Shown here: positions 12,583 through 23,220 of the stretch, piece after piece
Position numbering within the stretch: the stretch's first letter is position 1
How the letters are laid out: each line of letters opens with the position of its first letter
Origin: Ancistrus triradiatus
Taxonomy: Eukaryota > Chordata > Actinopteri > Siluriformes > Loricariidae
NCBI GenBank assembly: GCA_025084515.1
Contig: JAJAGP010000020.1
Coordinates: 62,001-126,000, forward strand
DNA length: 64,000 nucleotides
Direction of reading: 5' to 3'
The notes under the pieces: model-generated
The model's input: only the letters and a program-made list of their open reading frames with translations
Databases searched by the model: none
Told to the model about the DNA's origin: nothing
Translations under genes and position numbers: made by a program

Positions 12583-12633
<51 letters not shown>

Positions 12634-13066
12634 CACCCACCTACTCATTTCTTCTTTCTCTCCTGAGTGTGGTTACAAACCCACGACACTACATAGTGAT
12701 ATTTTTTGTGTGGCATCTTTATTACCTCTGGCCAGAAAGCACAGTATTGTCACTTCACACTCAAATATGTACACACATACTGATTTAACACAATTTGAAT
12801 TCTAAATATCTTTCAGTCGAAATGTCTAAATTTGGGACTAAATGTCCTTAAAAAAAGAGACCAAAATATAAGTGACATGCAATGTAAGGTTTAGACACAG
12901 ACCATCTCATTATGAGAAATTTCACAGGTAAAGGAATGTGATAAATGTTCACTTTCCAAAACGTATTATAACATCCTAATGCTATTTTGTACTAGGGTCG
13001 GATCTATTATTTCAAACTATTATTATTTCATTTTTTATTGTGCCACATTTTTAAATATTCAGATTT
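12321..13066 (-). repeat. inverted duplication, arm 2, inserted in Tc1
   Basis: Reverse-complement copy of 10809-11356, starting TCTAGGTTTTTGTCGTGTTT and ending AATATTCAGATTT. It contains an expanded CACACCC/CA array (12500-12632) and about 130 bp (roughly 12880-13015) absent from arm 1. Its outer termini AAATCT and AGATTT are short inverted matches. Confidence 0.9.
12500..12632. repeat. CACACCC/CACGCACC minisatellite passing into (CA)n
   Basis: Directly visible runs of CACACCCA and CACGCACC followed by pure (CA)n. The open frames over it are low-complexity artefacts. Confidence 0.95.
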
Positions 13067-13274
13067 CTCATCCATCCACAAAACATTCTTCCAATAGAAA
13101 ATGTAATACTGGATCACTTTCCTCAATAGATAAATGACCAAGTATAATATTTGTGTCTCATTTGTTTACCTGGGTTTTCTTTATCTACTTTTAGGACTTG
13201 TGTGAAAATCTGATGATGGTTTAGGTCATATTTATGCAGAAAGATGGAAAATTCATAAACTTCCAAGCACTGTA

Positions 13275-13688
13275 GTGAAGGCCTGGGGATAAGCGGAGAC
13301 CATTTAAGCATATATATAACACTTTTATGGTGCAAGAGAAAAAGTTTCATTAGTATCAGTGAGGTAATCCATTTAGTACTTTATTGGTTTGCATCCAGCA
13401 TCTGTATTCTCTAAGTTCTTTCTGTTCTCATTATTTATTTTCTGTGCTTCCTCCCACTCTTTAGTATTTTATGACCAGCCTTGAGGGGATTGGAGCTCTG
13501 GCAGTTTGCCGAAGTCTCTTCGTGTCTTTCTCTCTCCAACTCTTAGACTGTCAATCTTCTTTGGCAGCCTCTCACCACAGTATAAATGTAGAAAGAAGAT
13601 AGATATGCATTGTATTCTGAAGTATATTGTATAATCATTGTTTTCACTAGGAACGTACCATTTCCACTAAAGACCAGACTAACAGCAT
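13275..13688. other. no recognised feature
   Basis: No transposon ends or exon signals were recognised here. Confidence 0.4.
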
Positions 13689-13920
13689 TAGTGTTGGGTA
13701 TTGTTTGCATTTTATCGATTGCATTTTATCGATTCCGGTTTTTTCCCCATTTAGTCGTATTATAAGAAAAAGCTTAAGGTGGCTTAATGCACTAAAGCTG
13801 TGAACTAGGAACACCAAACTTCTCTCAGTTACTACCAGGTACGGTCTACTGCTGAAAGGATGAACATGTGGTCCAAAGGGTAGAAAGTAATCCTTTTTAA
13901 TGTTATCTTTTTTTCCTACA
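13689..13920 (+). mobile_element. hAT fragment, same family as 7229-8185
   Basis: Starts AGTGTTGGGTATTGTTTGCA and shares TTTTATCGATT, AGGAACACCAAACTTCTCTC and GTAATCCTTTTTA with the 7229 element. The right end is missing. Confidence 0.55.
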
Positions 13921-13924
13921 TCCA

Positions 13925-14520
13925 TAGTAACAAAGTGACAGACGTGACAGCAGTGTACTTAAATTTGGCCCTGGTTGTCTAAGGATTTAAGCGTATTAAA
14001 AATGTGCAAACTTGATTACTCCACAAATATATCCTAACTCATATCTTACTAACAGCGTCTACAGAGGGTCTTTTAAATAAGCAAAATAACATCTGTTTCC
14101 ATGTTTGCCTTAAGGAGTATGTAATTTATGGTGTTTTTATCCATGGGTTTTATGCAAATCATTTCAAGAAAGAGACCGAGTGAGGAAATGAATATATTAA
14201 TAAGCTTCTTGTGCTGCATTCCTACTACACTCTTTATCCCACTTCTAGCCATCCTACTGGGTCACACTGATATGCATTTCAAACCAATGTCTGATCTTTC
14301 TTATAGTACTTTTAATATTCTGTATTTAAGCAATTTTTAATCATGATTTCAGATTTTATAGTAACAAAAAATAAGTTGATTGTATATAATTCGAGTATAT
14401 AAATCAACATGTATTAAGAAACAGGTCTTTCATGTGGTCATTTTATTAAACAAAATGTATTTATTCACTGAATTTACAGTAAATGTATTTATCATGATAT
14501 GAAATGGAGAAAAATTGTGC
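13925..14520. other. A/T-rich DNA, no recognised gene
   Basis: The 70-codon frame at 14128-14340 shows no domain or splice signals. Confidence 0.4.
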
Positions 14521-14526
14521 CAAATG

Positions 14527-14633
14527 TATATATATATATATACACATATATATTAAGCCACGTTAAGCTTTTCCTTATAATAGGATTAAATGGGGAATAT
14601 ATATATATATATATATATCTTTTTTCCCCCCCA

Positions 14634-14700
<67 letters not shown>
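14527..14700. repeat. (TA)n tracts and a 30+ bp poly-T
   Basis: Three TA runs (about 14527-14550, 14599-14619 and 14638-14677) and a T run of over 30 up to about 14710. They lie inside an inverted pair of hAT fragments. Confidence 0.95.
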
Positions 14701-14712
<12 letters not shown>

Positions 14713-14835
14713 TACCCCATTTAATCATATTATATCATATCATATAATCATAAGGAAAAGCTTAACGTAGCTTAATGTACTAAAGACCTAGGAACACCAA
14801 ACTTGCCCAAATTTGGTCATGTCGCACAGCCCTAA
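14553..14835. mobile_element. hAT fragments in inverted arrangement
   Basis: Left arm GTTAAGCTTTTCCTTATAAT then GGATTAAATGGGG. Right arm CCCCATTTAATC... then AAGGAAAAGCTTAACGTAGC, its reverse complement. The TA/T tracts form the loop. The right part continues to GTCGCACAGCCCTA, a hAT-like end. Confidence 0.6.
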
Positions 14836-15114
14836 TCATTTGTGTTCTCTGGTTTTGTCCATACTTCTCTCTCCTGGTTTATCCTCTTGTCCTCAAAGTT
14901 TGTTCGCCTGTTCTTTCTAACCACGTTTTGGCTCTGCTATGTTTGACCTGTCTGCTGAGGTTTGTAATAAACTTGAAGTCTCAGTTGAAGGCTTTGTACA
15001 TTCGTCTCTGATCACTGGCCTAGCCTGAAAATTTCTGTACAGTATGCATACCACGTTCTCTTCCATGCTGGCTGCTTGAGGGTCTCTGATGACACTATCC
15101 TATTAGACTACACA

Positions 15115-15582
15115 CATCAATTAGTACTCTCTACTAGTAATCGACAGGTACGGGTTTTTAAATGGCCAATGCCGATATTTAGAGAGCAGGGTGATATATA
15201 ATGCAAATATCATATTTTTTGCAACTTATAAAAGTATTCATAACATTCATAAATAAATAAATAAATAAAATGTGTAAACACTAAATGTTACAGTAGTGCA
15301 CATGGTAGCATATTTTTGTTTTTAATCCCAGTTTCAGTTAAGAGCAGCAAGTTGTAATTCTGGAAACAAAGTTTTCTTGTTCATCTTCTCATAAATGGCC
15401 CCACCCTCACTGACTGTTCTCTCTGCATCTTTGTTTTAGTCACTACTCCCTGTTTATGAGCTGCAAGTTGTAATTTGTAGGTTGCAAAAAGAAAGTTTCT
15501 GTGCATTTTCTGCACAATTTTTTAATATCGGCCGATGCCGATCATCTCAAAATGGCATTAATCAGTCGGTCTCTACTGTTTA
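15115..15582. mobile_element. MITE with ATCGGCCGAT-type ends
   Basis: The left part TAATCGACAGGTACGGG...GCCAATGCCGATATT and the right part AATATCGGCCGATGCCGATC...CAGTCGGTCTCTAC are imperfect inverted copies. It is about 470 bp, non-coding, and contains (ATAA)n at 15249-15268. Fish genomes carry many such elements. The superfamily was not determined. Confidence 0.5.
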
Positions 15583-15940
15583 TTAGGACTTTTCTAAAGC
15601 TAGTACATGTCCACTAGATAAGATCTATCAAATTTGTGAAAATAGAATTCAGTACCGATCTAACAAGTGAGGCCGACACTGAACCCGATGTAAATGCTCA
15701 GCAGGGAATCCATGAATTCCACTATTGCCCAACTCTGTGCCATTTCCTCTCTGCCCATGTCTTTCTCTCTGTCCTTACCACTTATGATTACTCCTCCACC
15801 ACGTATTAGCTTGGGAGCAGTGTTTGCTTCACACATTGCTGGTTCAATATGGTAGCCATGAATGCCGATTACATAACTTAATGGTATTGGCAAGATGCAT
15901 GTGGCAGGATGACTGCATATCTGTTGCTCATTGACACATA
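15583..15940. other. no recognised feature
   Basis: The minus frame at 15660-15956 has no recognisable domain. Confidence 0.35.
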
Positions 15941-16760
15941 TACATTCACTGGCCAATTTATTAGGTGCACTTTGCTAGTACCAGGTTGGACCCACTTTTA
16001 CATTCAGAACTGCCTTAATTCTTCATGGCATAGATTCAATAAGGTGCTGGAAACATTCCTCAGAGATTTTGACATTTTGACATGAAAGCATCACTACACA
16101 TTTGTCCCCCACACCATTACACCAGCATTAATTACTGACACAATGCAGGATGGATCCATGCTTTCAGGTTGTTTACGTCAAATTGTGACCATACCATCCG
16201 AATGTCGCTGCAGAAATATCAGATCTCATGAGATCAGTCAACGTTTGTCCAATCTTCTGTTGCCTAATTTTGGTGAGCCCGTGTGAATTGTAGCTCCAGT
16301 TGCCTGTTCTTAGCTGACAGGAGTGGCAGGAGCATGGTCTTTTGCTGCTGGAGTCCATCTGCCTCAAGGTTTGATGTGTTGTGCGTTCAGAGATCTGCAT
16401 ACCTCAGTTGTGACAAGTGGATACTTGAGGTACTGTTGTCTTTCTATAAGCTTGAACCAGTCTGGTGGTTCTCCTCAGACCTCTGACATCAGCAATGCTT
16501 TTCTGTGCAGAGAACTGCCCTCACTGGATATTTTCTCTTGTTCAGACCATTCAGCAGTTTCAGAAATACTCTTCAAAAGCCATTCTTCCTTATTCTGATG
16601 CTTGGTTTGAACTTGAGCAGGTCATCTTGACCATGTCTACATCGAATTTCAGACATATGATTGGCTAATTAGATAACTGGTTACGAGTAGTTGAACAGGT
16701 GTTCCTCCTAAAGTTGCAAGTGTGTGTAGATGTTTGTTCAGAAACACCTTCAGTATAAAC
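15940..16760 (-). mobile_element. Tc1-type relic with TTTATTAGGTGCAC-type end (family D)
   Basis: The left end ATTCACTGGCCAATTTATTA and the terminal-side sequence at 16640-16690 (CATGTCTACATCGAATTTC...GATTGGCTAATTAGATAACT...GTTGAACAGGTGTTCCTCCT) match a common fish element whose ends read CACTGGCCACTTTATTAGGTACACC. On minus the transposase would start near 16560. The blocks around 16500-16560 resemble its HTH end but are heavily mutated. Confidence 0.6.
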
Positions 16761-16789
16761 ATAACGTGTTGCAACCTATCCAGAAACAC

Positions 16790-17640
16790 CAAACTTACCA
16801 GTGAAGATTGATTGTTGGTTGATTCTCAGCACCCGCTATTGGCTTGGGGGTTAGACCTACAACTAAGGCTACACCTGTTAGGTTAGGTCTGACTCCTTCA
16901 CACAGCTTGTGGCAGTGCCAGTGTTTGGGTGCCATTTAATTTTCTTTAATCAATCAGAACTGCACTGAACGGTGAGTCATCAAAGGTCTCATCCACTCGA
17001 ACAGGGTGTAGAAAAAAATGTCCAAGTGATGCTCATCTGATTAACACACAAATCGATGTTCCACCTCATCCAGAATTAATCCCCAGTGAGAGGGAGCAGA
17101 ATGCGTGGCCACAATGCTGAGCACGATCCATTATCCCGTACCCATCAGCTGTCCAAGGCTGGAGTAAACAAGACAGTGCGTCTCCGTTCAAATCACAGCG
17201 GCGGCTTTGATCTGCTAACCATATCAGCACATCAGAGTGCATCCGGCCATGTATCCGGCGACTCATGGTGAAAGCAAATGATGGGAATGATGAGAATTCC
17301 CTAAGGCACGCTGAAGTATTGAATAGGACACAAATGGAAACCTATAGTTGTATTCTGCATAAAAAGTCCAACATTATTATTTTTATGTGGTTCCCAAAAA
17401 TCTGCTGCAGTGCTTTTGTAGGTAAGAATGTTTTTGAGCTCCCCACTCCAACACTCACATACACAGCTTTTTGCTCAACTTCCTATTGAACGAAACAAAA
17501 AGTGACAAAACTTGACAGTGGAATTATTACAAGTGACACGCATTATGTGTCTTAAATCTTTACTGCGTAACATAGCCGAAACGTGCACAGCTGAAACAGT
17601 GCTCCAACATGCTTCGGTAGCTCCCCACTTTATGAACCAC
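16790..17640. other. no recognised gene
   Basis: The region 17060-17270 is relatively GC-rich and open in two directions (61-66 codons), without a domain or paired splice sites. Confidence 0.35.
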
Positions 17641-17644
17641 TGGG

Positions 17645-17735
17645 TTAACCGGTGGCATAGGGCGCAAGTCCATCGCAGAAACCCAAACTACCCAGAGAAA
17701 ACCCACGTAGACATGAATGGTTATAAGGTTTTGGC
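17645..17735 (-). repeat. dispersed repeat family 2 fragment
   Basis: GGTGGCATAGGGCGCAAGTC...GAGAAAACCCACGTAGACAT is a mutated reverse-complement piece of the 47117-47445 repeat. Confidence 0.45.
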
Positions 17736-17881
17736 TTAACAGCATATATGTAACAAAGTTAGGTTACTACAAACATGGACAATCAATTAAGTATCTTTTT
17801 AGTTCACTCAAACTTATGCCCAATTTCAGAGGATAGCCGTTTTTTAAATCTAAAAGCTACACAGTTTTACTATTTAATTCC

Positions 17882-18115
17882 AGTGGATCCCAAACTTTCT
17901 CTGCCATGCCCTATTTTTCTATAAGAATATTCTCTTGCCCCCCACCCAACTCTGACACACACGTACACGTCTTTTGCTTCAAAACTCCATTAGAATTAAC
18001 ACTAACTCGTACAAAACTGCACCTTCTTATTGAATAAAACAGAGTTCAACATGAACTTTTTTCCCAACTTGCCCTGTACGTCAAGCAACCAGAAATTTCA
18101 CTGCCCCAAACCAAA
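17882..18115 (+). mobile_element. hAT-like MITE family H1, left part
   Basis: Starts CAGTGGATCCCAAACTTTCT then CTGCCATGCCCTATTTTTCT, the same end type as 32218 and (inverted) 10635 and 61438. The right end was not found. Confidence 0.5.
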
Positions 18116-18389
18116 TATCTATTTATGCCTGATTTATTTTTATTATTTTTGTCAATAACTCGAACACATACAGTATACACTACAGTGTAAATAGTGAGAA
18201 TTTTTGATTTTGCAATGGGTTCTTAATTTTTTCCAGAACTATACATGATGTAGTATAAAATCTTTCTGTACCTCTATGTTTGGCTGAATAAATACATGGA
18301 AATCCCATTATATTCAACCCTACACCAAGAGGGAAGGAAAAGGTAGATGGAGGGAAACTGGTAAAAGGCAGACAAAAGCTAGAAGAGGA

Positions 18390-18548
18390 ATGCCAAAAAA
18401 ATTACAGAATCACCTCAAGCTCTGCCCCTCCCTTTACCTCCTCTGCTGTTCCAGCCCTCTGAAAGTGCAGAATAGAAAGCTGTTGCATACAGGTGAGGAG
18501 TCAGAGTGGCAGAGTGTGTGTTTGTGTGTGGTGCTGGACCCAGTCAGC
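18390..18548 (+). promoter_or_regulatory. rap1gap2: probable 5' UTR upstream of rap1gap2 exon 1
   Basis: Repeat-free DNA directly upstream of the exon-1 ATG, with CCTCC/CTCTG-rich pyrimidine blocks and a short TG run (18518-18532). No stop-free upstream extension is shared with known RAP1GAP2 starts, which supports the ATG at 18549 as initiator. A transcription start or TATA box could not be assigned. Confidence 0.35.
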
Positions 18549-18592
18549 ATGTTCAAAAGAAAGAGGAGTGTATCTTTCGGAGGCCTTGGATG
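18549..18592 (+). CDS. rap1gap2: rap1gap2 coding exon 1 (N-terminus of Rap1 GTPase-activating protein 2)
   Basis: The ATG has A at -3 and opens 14 codons, MFKRKRSVSFGGLG, plus TG of a split Trp codon, followed by the donor GTACGT. From memory, vertebrate RAP1GAP2 begins MFGRKRSVSFGGFGW-IDKT, so only two of the first 15 residues differ. The protein is a cytosolic GAP that turns Rap1-GTP into Rap1-GDP. In the mammalian protein this tip is regulatory: Ser7 in the RKRS motif is a cAMP/cGMP-kinase site and Ser9 binds 14-3-3 when phosphorylated. Both serines are present here. The exon carries no catalytic residues; the RapGAP domain is not in the window. The phase (2 nt over) fits the exon at 21905. 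The transcription start upstream was not located. The identity is a short-peptide match strengthened by the matching second exon. Confidence 0.8.
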
Positions 18593-18904
18593 GTACGTTC
18601 CATTTAGTGGCCTTCTCCTGAATTGCTTATTTTCTAGTCCAACAGTTAATGGCTTTCAATTTCTGTTTTCTTTGATATTGCAGCAAATTTAATGTCAGTG
18701 TGTGGCCTCACATTCTCAAGTAGCTTTTTATTAAAGCTTCAGGAATCCTAAATGGTTATTGTTTATAGTGGTGGAAGTAGGTAAATGCTGGTCTTGTAGG
18801 TATAATAAGCATTAATTGTGAAACTTGTTTTTCAATGTTAATTGCATGGTTCGAAATTTGTTAAAGCACCCCTGCTTTAAATCAGTGCCGTTTAACAACT
18901 GCAT

Positions 18905-19005
18905 CAGGTTCTATGAAACTGGTCATGACTGAAATGGACGTTGACCAGACATTACCATAGTCATAGTCCTTTTATGCTACTGTAAGGTAAAGGGTATTTT
19001 CACAG
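18905..19005 (+). repeat. dispersed repeat, copy 2 (partner 775-890)
   Basis: Shares GTTGACCAGACATT, CCATAGTCATAGTC and AAGGGTATTTTC with 775-890 in the same order. Confidence 0.6.
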
Positions 19006-20020
19006 AGAACTGCATGCAAACGAAACATAAATGCATCAGACATACCGCTGAAAAACTGAATGAATCTCACAGCAAGGGACTGCAGTAAAAACACACGTTA
19101 TTGATTTAGAACTGCTACTTGCTCGCCATAAAAAGTGAGACTTAATATTAAATGCCTTTATTTGAAGAGAACCGAAAGCGATGCAACTTTATTTACCTTC
19201 TGTATTAAGCTAAGCCGAGAGGTGCGAGCACAGGAAATTGAACAAACTGTGGACCTGTTTTAGCTGCGGTCCCTTCTCGCTTTTTCCTGTATTCACTGGT
19301 TATTTGGTAATCAAGAAAACTTGCCTTATCACACACACAGACTCGCAGACTCATAAAAGTCCTGGCAGGAATGATGAGAGATGATTAGGCAACAGAAGCC
19401 AGGCAGTTTATGAAGGAGAAAAACACATTAAGGCTGGAATAATCTGCATCACTCAGACCCTGTCACACAATGTTCTCGTTCTCAACCCCACGCCGTGCCA
19501 CAGCGTAGCTCCATGTATTTATAGTAAAGGCTGGAAGGCATGATGAATCGTGCACACACATATGGGCACACATATCATGCACATACACTTTCCTAACCCA
19601 AGGAAATCACAAAGCACGACCAGATCATCATCATCAACCTTCCTCCCATGACAGGAATATCAGATTTGAAGACTCTGCTCTAGTGTGTGCTGTGGGACGA
19701 ATGTAGGCTGGGTGTTAACCTGTGTGTCATCTGTTATCCACTGGACTTGTGTAGATCTGCTCAGTGCTATAAACACAGCTGAGCTAATGGTCATGATGAT
19801 AGCCTCTATACTCAGAACACTATCAAATCCATAACATCAGCAGTACTCCTTAATGCATCACTACACCTTTCAACATCACATTCAACATGAGTTATGGCTC
19901 ACCAACCGAGTGCTGGTGCTTATTGAACCCAGCTACTCTCCTGCACAACTGGTGAATAACCTCAAATAATGTCCCAACAAGTAGTGACCAATTTAAAATG
20001 GTTTGGTTCTGTACCTAAAT
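19006..20020. other. rap1gap2 intron 1, repeat-poor
   Basis: No transposon ends, SINEs or exons were recognised between the dispersed repeat and the MITE at 20022. It lies between exons 1 and 2, so regulatory content is possible but not demonstrable by eye. Confidence 0.45.
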
Positions 20021-20021
20021 A

Positions 20022-20741
20022 CAGTGGTACCTCGGTTCTTGTCATTAATTCGTTCCAGAAGGCTTGTCGAATTTTTCCCATAATGTAAATTGAATTCATC
20101 TGTTCCAGACCCCACATTGTATAAGACATTATATGCATTAATGGAGTTCTATTGTACAGGAGCTCCCTGATTCACGATGGAGATACATTCTGACGAATCC
20201 ATCATAAGTTACAGGCATCATGAACTGAGGAGTTCAAAGAGTGTTTGGTAGAGCATCTATACCATATCGTAGTGGAGCCTATGATAAGTAATGATAAGCA
20301 AATTCATTTTTAAAACGACTACATTAACCTACAGTTGGCCAAAATCATTAACACAAAGCTTATTTTATAATCAAGTGTTGAAAAATCTCATGTAATTTAG
20401 TGAGTAATGGATTGAAAGTAAAAAGTAAAAGCAAAACACTTACTCTATTGGTGAAGCTAACTGCAGCCTGTGTTCTGGAGCATTCAGTTCCTGTTTCCCT
20501 TTTGGTTGGCTCTTATAAACTAACCTTTTTAGGACCCCTGGAGACTTATTTTGCAAGAATATAGTACTGTAGATGTGAAAGTAAAGAAAAACACGATGAA
20601 AATAGCCAAAATCTTCTCTGAGCAAAGACGACTTCTACACATTTAAGCAAGTGCACCGAGTACGGAGCAAACGACAAGAACTGAGAAATTGTTCTAGTCA
20701 AAATGTATCGAGAACCGAATTTGACAAGTTCCGAGGTGGTT
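20022..20741. mobile_element. MITE family M1 copy 2, opposite orientation, right tip lost
   Basis: The left end CAGTGGTACCTCGGTTCTTG follows TA. Interior blocks (ACTGCAGCCTGTGTTCTGGA, CATTCAGTTCCTG, AACCTTTTTAGGAC) are the reverse complement of 9626-10250. The right end stops at TTCCGAGGTGG, about 22 bp before the expected tip, where another element begins. Confidence 0.85.
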
Positions 20742-20815
20742 TTTATTTCACTGCAGACAGTATGAAGCCCAGATATTTCATGTTTTGTCTGGTCAACTTA
20801 ATGTTTTGCTGGCAG
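20742..20815 (+). mobile_element. fragment of the ACAACCCCAAATCAG transposon family
   Basis: CACTGCAGACAGTATGAAGC...GATATTTCATGTTTTGTCTG matches the sub-terminal sequence of the element starting near 52009 (GCAGACAGTATGAGCCCAAG). It is fused directly to the truncated MITE. Confidence 0.6.
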
Positions 20816-20984
20816 TTTCAGATAAAACAGAAATAGGCTGCTTCTGTGTATTTTACACTAATCACACATGCGTTTATTTGCTTTATTTCATTAACAGTAT
20901 TTACCTTACTGGTAATTTTTGTAGCTTATACTTAATCTTTTGGACAGCCTATGAACTGGAGAAAATGGAAGTTCTTTTCAATGG

Positions 20985-21155
20985 CTTGGGAACTCCTAAT
21001 AAAGCCCTCCTCCCTACTCCTAACAGTTTTCACCTTAGGAGCTCTTTAGGGGTTAAGATACTTTATGAGGGAAACGCCCACAATTCTAAGATTTTTCTTA
21101 GAATTTCATCACTAGCAGCATCTCTTGGCATTAAGAATCTTGATGAATAAGGCTC
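20985..21155 (-). mobile_element. PIF/Harbinger-type MITE or terminal fragment
   Basis: Reverse complement of the terminal region of the Harbinger at 44031: shares CTCCTAACAGTTTTCACCTT, AGGAGCTC, GGGTTAAGATRC and TCTTAGAATTG blocks. It ends with AAGAATCTTGATGAATAAGG, corresponding to the Harbinger tip. Confidence 0.6.
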
Positions 21156-21904
21156 CTGGTTTATATCATGGTGTTGTTATTGTGAACAGCTCAAAGTCAT
21201 GACTCTCTTGTGACAGCCAGATTCAGATAAATATATCACTCATTCCCTGGTGTTATGTGGGCGAGATGAAAGTCAAATGTGGCCTGCGACTGGGTCAATC
21301 ACTCACTGGTGTCATGTGTTAAAACTTTAATTGTGTCATTATTTTTTAGACATTATCATTGCACTTACTGAAACAGAGTTATATTTCAGATTAAAATCCA
21401 GTGTTACGTTCTGGAGCTAAAGTTATTTCAATGTTTAGGCTTATTTCAAGGTTTCAAATGACTGCCAGAGAAGACAAACTGCAATAATGTGAATTTTCTT
21501 CTCTTTTTTTGCTTCACCTGGCAAGCAGAGCGTGTTGTAAATGATTGCAGGCCACTCTGGTAACACAAGCTTCCGTCTTGCAGTGTTTGCTCATAATTTA
21601 TTTTGATTGTTCAAATCACAAATCACAGGCGCAATAAATTAGTTTGAAACTGTTTTCAGGGCTATACTTAATGATGTATGTGAGTCAATTTTATGGCTTG
21701 AAGACTTCATTTCATATAAAAGATAACAGGTTGGAAAACACTGCAGGTGTACGAAGGGAACACTGCTATAATTACTTGTCCAAGCATAATGTGTATTTAT
21801 TGCACATATTTTATTAATTAAACATTAATGGCCTGATGAGAATATTCAATTCCTCTCTGTCTCCATCTGTCACTTTGTCTATCTGTCTTCTCTTTAATGC
21901 TTAG
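21156..21904. other. rap1gap2 intron 1, 3' part
   Basis: No repeat was recognised. It ends in the polypyrimidine tract (about 21851-21900) of the exon-2 acceptor. Confidence 0.5.
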
Positions 21905-21940
21905 GATTGACAAGTCGAGCATCACAGCTCTGAAGGCCAG
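21905..21940 (+). CDS. rap1gap2: rap1gap2 coding exon 2
   Basis: This is a 36-nt exon bounded by an acceptor with a long pyrimidine-rich tract ending TTTAATGCTTAG and by the donor GTGAGC. Its first G completes the Trp codon left open by the exon at 18549. It then reads IDKSSITALKA and leaves AG of an Arg/Ser codon. Remembered RAP1GAP2 and RAP1GAP proteins have IDKT or VDKS at this position, followed by a basic stretch, so position, phase and residues all agree. It lies 3.3 kb downstream of exon 1 in DNA with few visible repeats. The next exon of the canonical transcript was not found, so the following intron runs at least to the end of the window (over 42 kb) unless a very short exon was missed. 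Confidence 0.75.
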
Positions 21941-22709
21941 GTGAGCATTTTGTACCCTTTCATCATCCAGATGCCAGTCATCTAACCACACAGAGATGTG
22001 AGAAAATGTCTCTTTGGAGGCAGCATAGCAGTCATTCTTTCAGAACAGTTGATGCAAGAATGCAGACTGTAGGCCCTGTTTACATGTTTTGATTATTTTT
22101 ATGCATCAAAGTAATTGCAAACACCGATACACGTTAAGATCCGATACGTCAAATAGTGTAATGAACAATAAGTAACAGTTCTCCTTTGGTTCACTTTGGA
22201 ACAGCTTTCTTCAAGCCAACTGATATAACATTTATTCTTCTTCACCCTTCAGAGCTTGAGAGCATCAAACAAAATGTGATGTAACTGAAGATCCTTATAC
22301 TTCCATTCTCTTTACATCATAATAAAACCTGACCTTGGTAAAGTAAGTTGGAAGAATTTTTAGACTACATCACTCAAAATCAACTCTTTCCCACCATATA
22401 TTGCACAGAATCGCTGCTTCTTCCTGAAAATGCTGCCACATGGCATTTGTTTATGGTTGACACCTTTGTTGTCTCATCTTGTCCTCTTTGTTCACCCATA
22501 GTAATGTAGTTGTGGGACTGTAAAGAAAAACTGCAGTGGTTATTCAATCTCTTTCCCCAGGGTCCTTAGAGTCCTTAATACCAGAAGTGTGCACTTGAAT
22601 GTACTTGAGATCAGGTACACATACAGTTCAGGGTTTTTCTGAATCTTAGGCAAAGCATGTTTTAACATAATTAAATTCATGTTGAATGTGGTCTGAGTCT
22701 ATTCAGAGC
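21941..22709. other. intron downstream of exon 2, repeat-poor
   Basis: Nothing beyond the exon-2 donor is recognised. At 22710-22728 a solitary CAGTGGTACCTCG end of a MITE-M1-like element abuts a TCTATC microsatellite. Confidence 0.4.
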
Positions 22710-22924
22710 ACAGTGGTACCTCGTTTTTTTATCTCTATCTCTATCTTCTATCTCAGGCTTTACTCTTCAGTCATATGGTATGTGCTATATGGCAATTGTA
22801 GCTTGTGCAAAAAATACTTTGTAGAATTTATCCCAATTCATTTTTTTTGCACAACTGAATGGGTTGATGATGATCGACCACACTTTTTCCCCAAATCAGT
22901 GGCATTATAGAAATGGAGCATACC

Positions 22925-23120
22925 ATTTACATTTACAGCATTCAGCAGACGCCCTTATCCAGAGCGACTTACAATTGGTACAGTCTTACAATCCAAGCAT
23001 TTGTGGGTTAAGGGTCTTGCTCAAGGACCCAACAGTGGCAGCTTGGCAGAGGTGGGATTTGAACCCTGGACCTTCTGGTCCATAGTCCTGTACCTTATCC
23101 ACTGGGCTACCACAGTCCCA
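22925..23120 (-). repeat. SINE family 1, near full length
   Basis: Reverse complement of the SINE at 43352. From its head: GGGACTGTGGTAGCCCAGTG (A-box region), GGTTCAAATCCC (B box, read on minus), then GCTGCCACTGTTGGGTCCTT and the tail TAAGTCGCTCTGGATAAGGG CGTCTGC. tRNA-derived; needs a partner LINE to move. Confidence 0.88.
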
Positions 23121-23220
23121 ATACCAGCAACTCTTTGATAAATACAGATGTGAAAATATCAGACATCATTATGTTCTAAGTGCCAGCTGTTGTACTATTC
23201 ATTTATTGAAATACCTTCTG

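Larger units (their letters stand above)
11774..13272 (-). mobile_element. Tc1-like family A copy 3, interrupted by inverted duplication arm 2
   Basis: The left end CAGTGGTGCTTGAAGGTTGG follows TA. The right end CTTCCAAGCACTG precedes TA. Tc1 sequence runs 11774-12320 and resumes at 13067 with CTCATCCATCCACAAAACAT. The 746 bp between are not Tc1. The left TIR jumps directly from TTTTCACAC to CGGCCTGG, an internal deletion. Transposase remnants (minus) are unreadable beyond short blocks. Confidence 0.85.

Noticed and set aside
12262..12805. Thr/His/Pro-rich long frames
   Set aside because: Translations of the CACACCC microsatellite.
20785..21150. 121-codon open frame
   Set aside because: Runs across a transposon fragment and a Harbinger end; a chance chimera.
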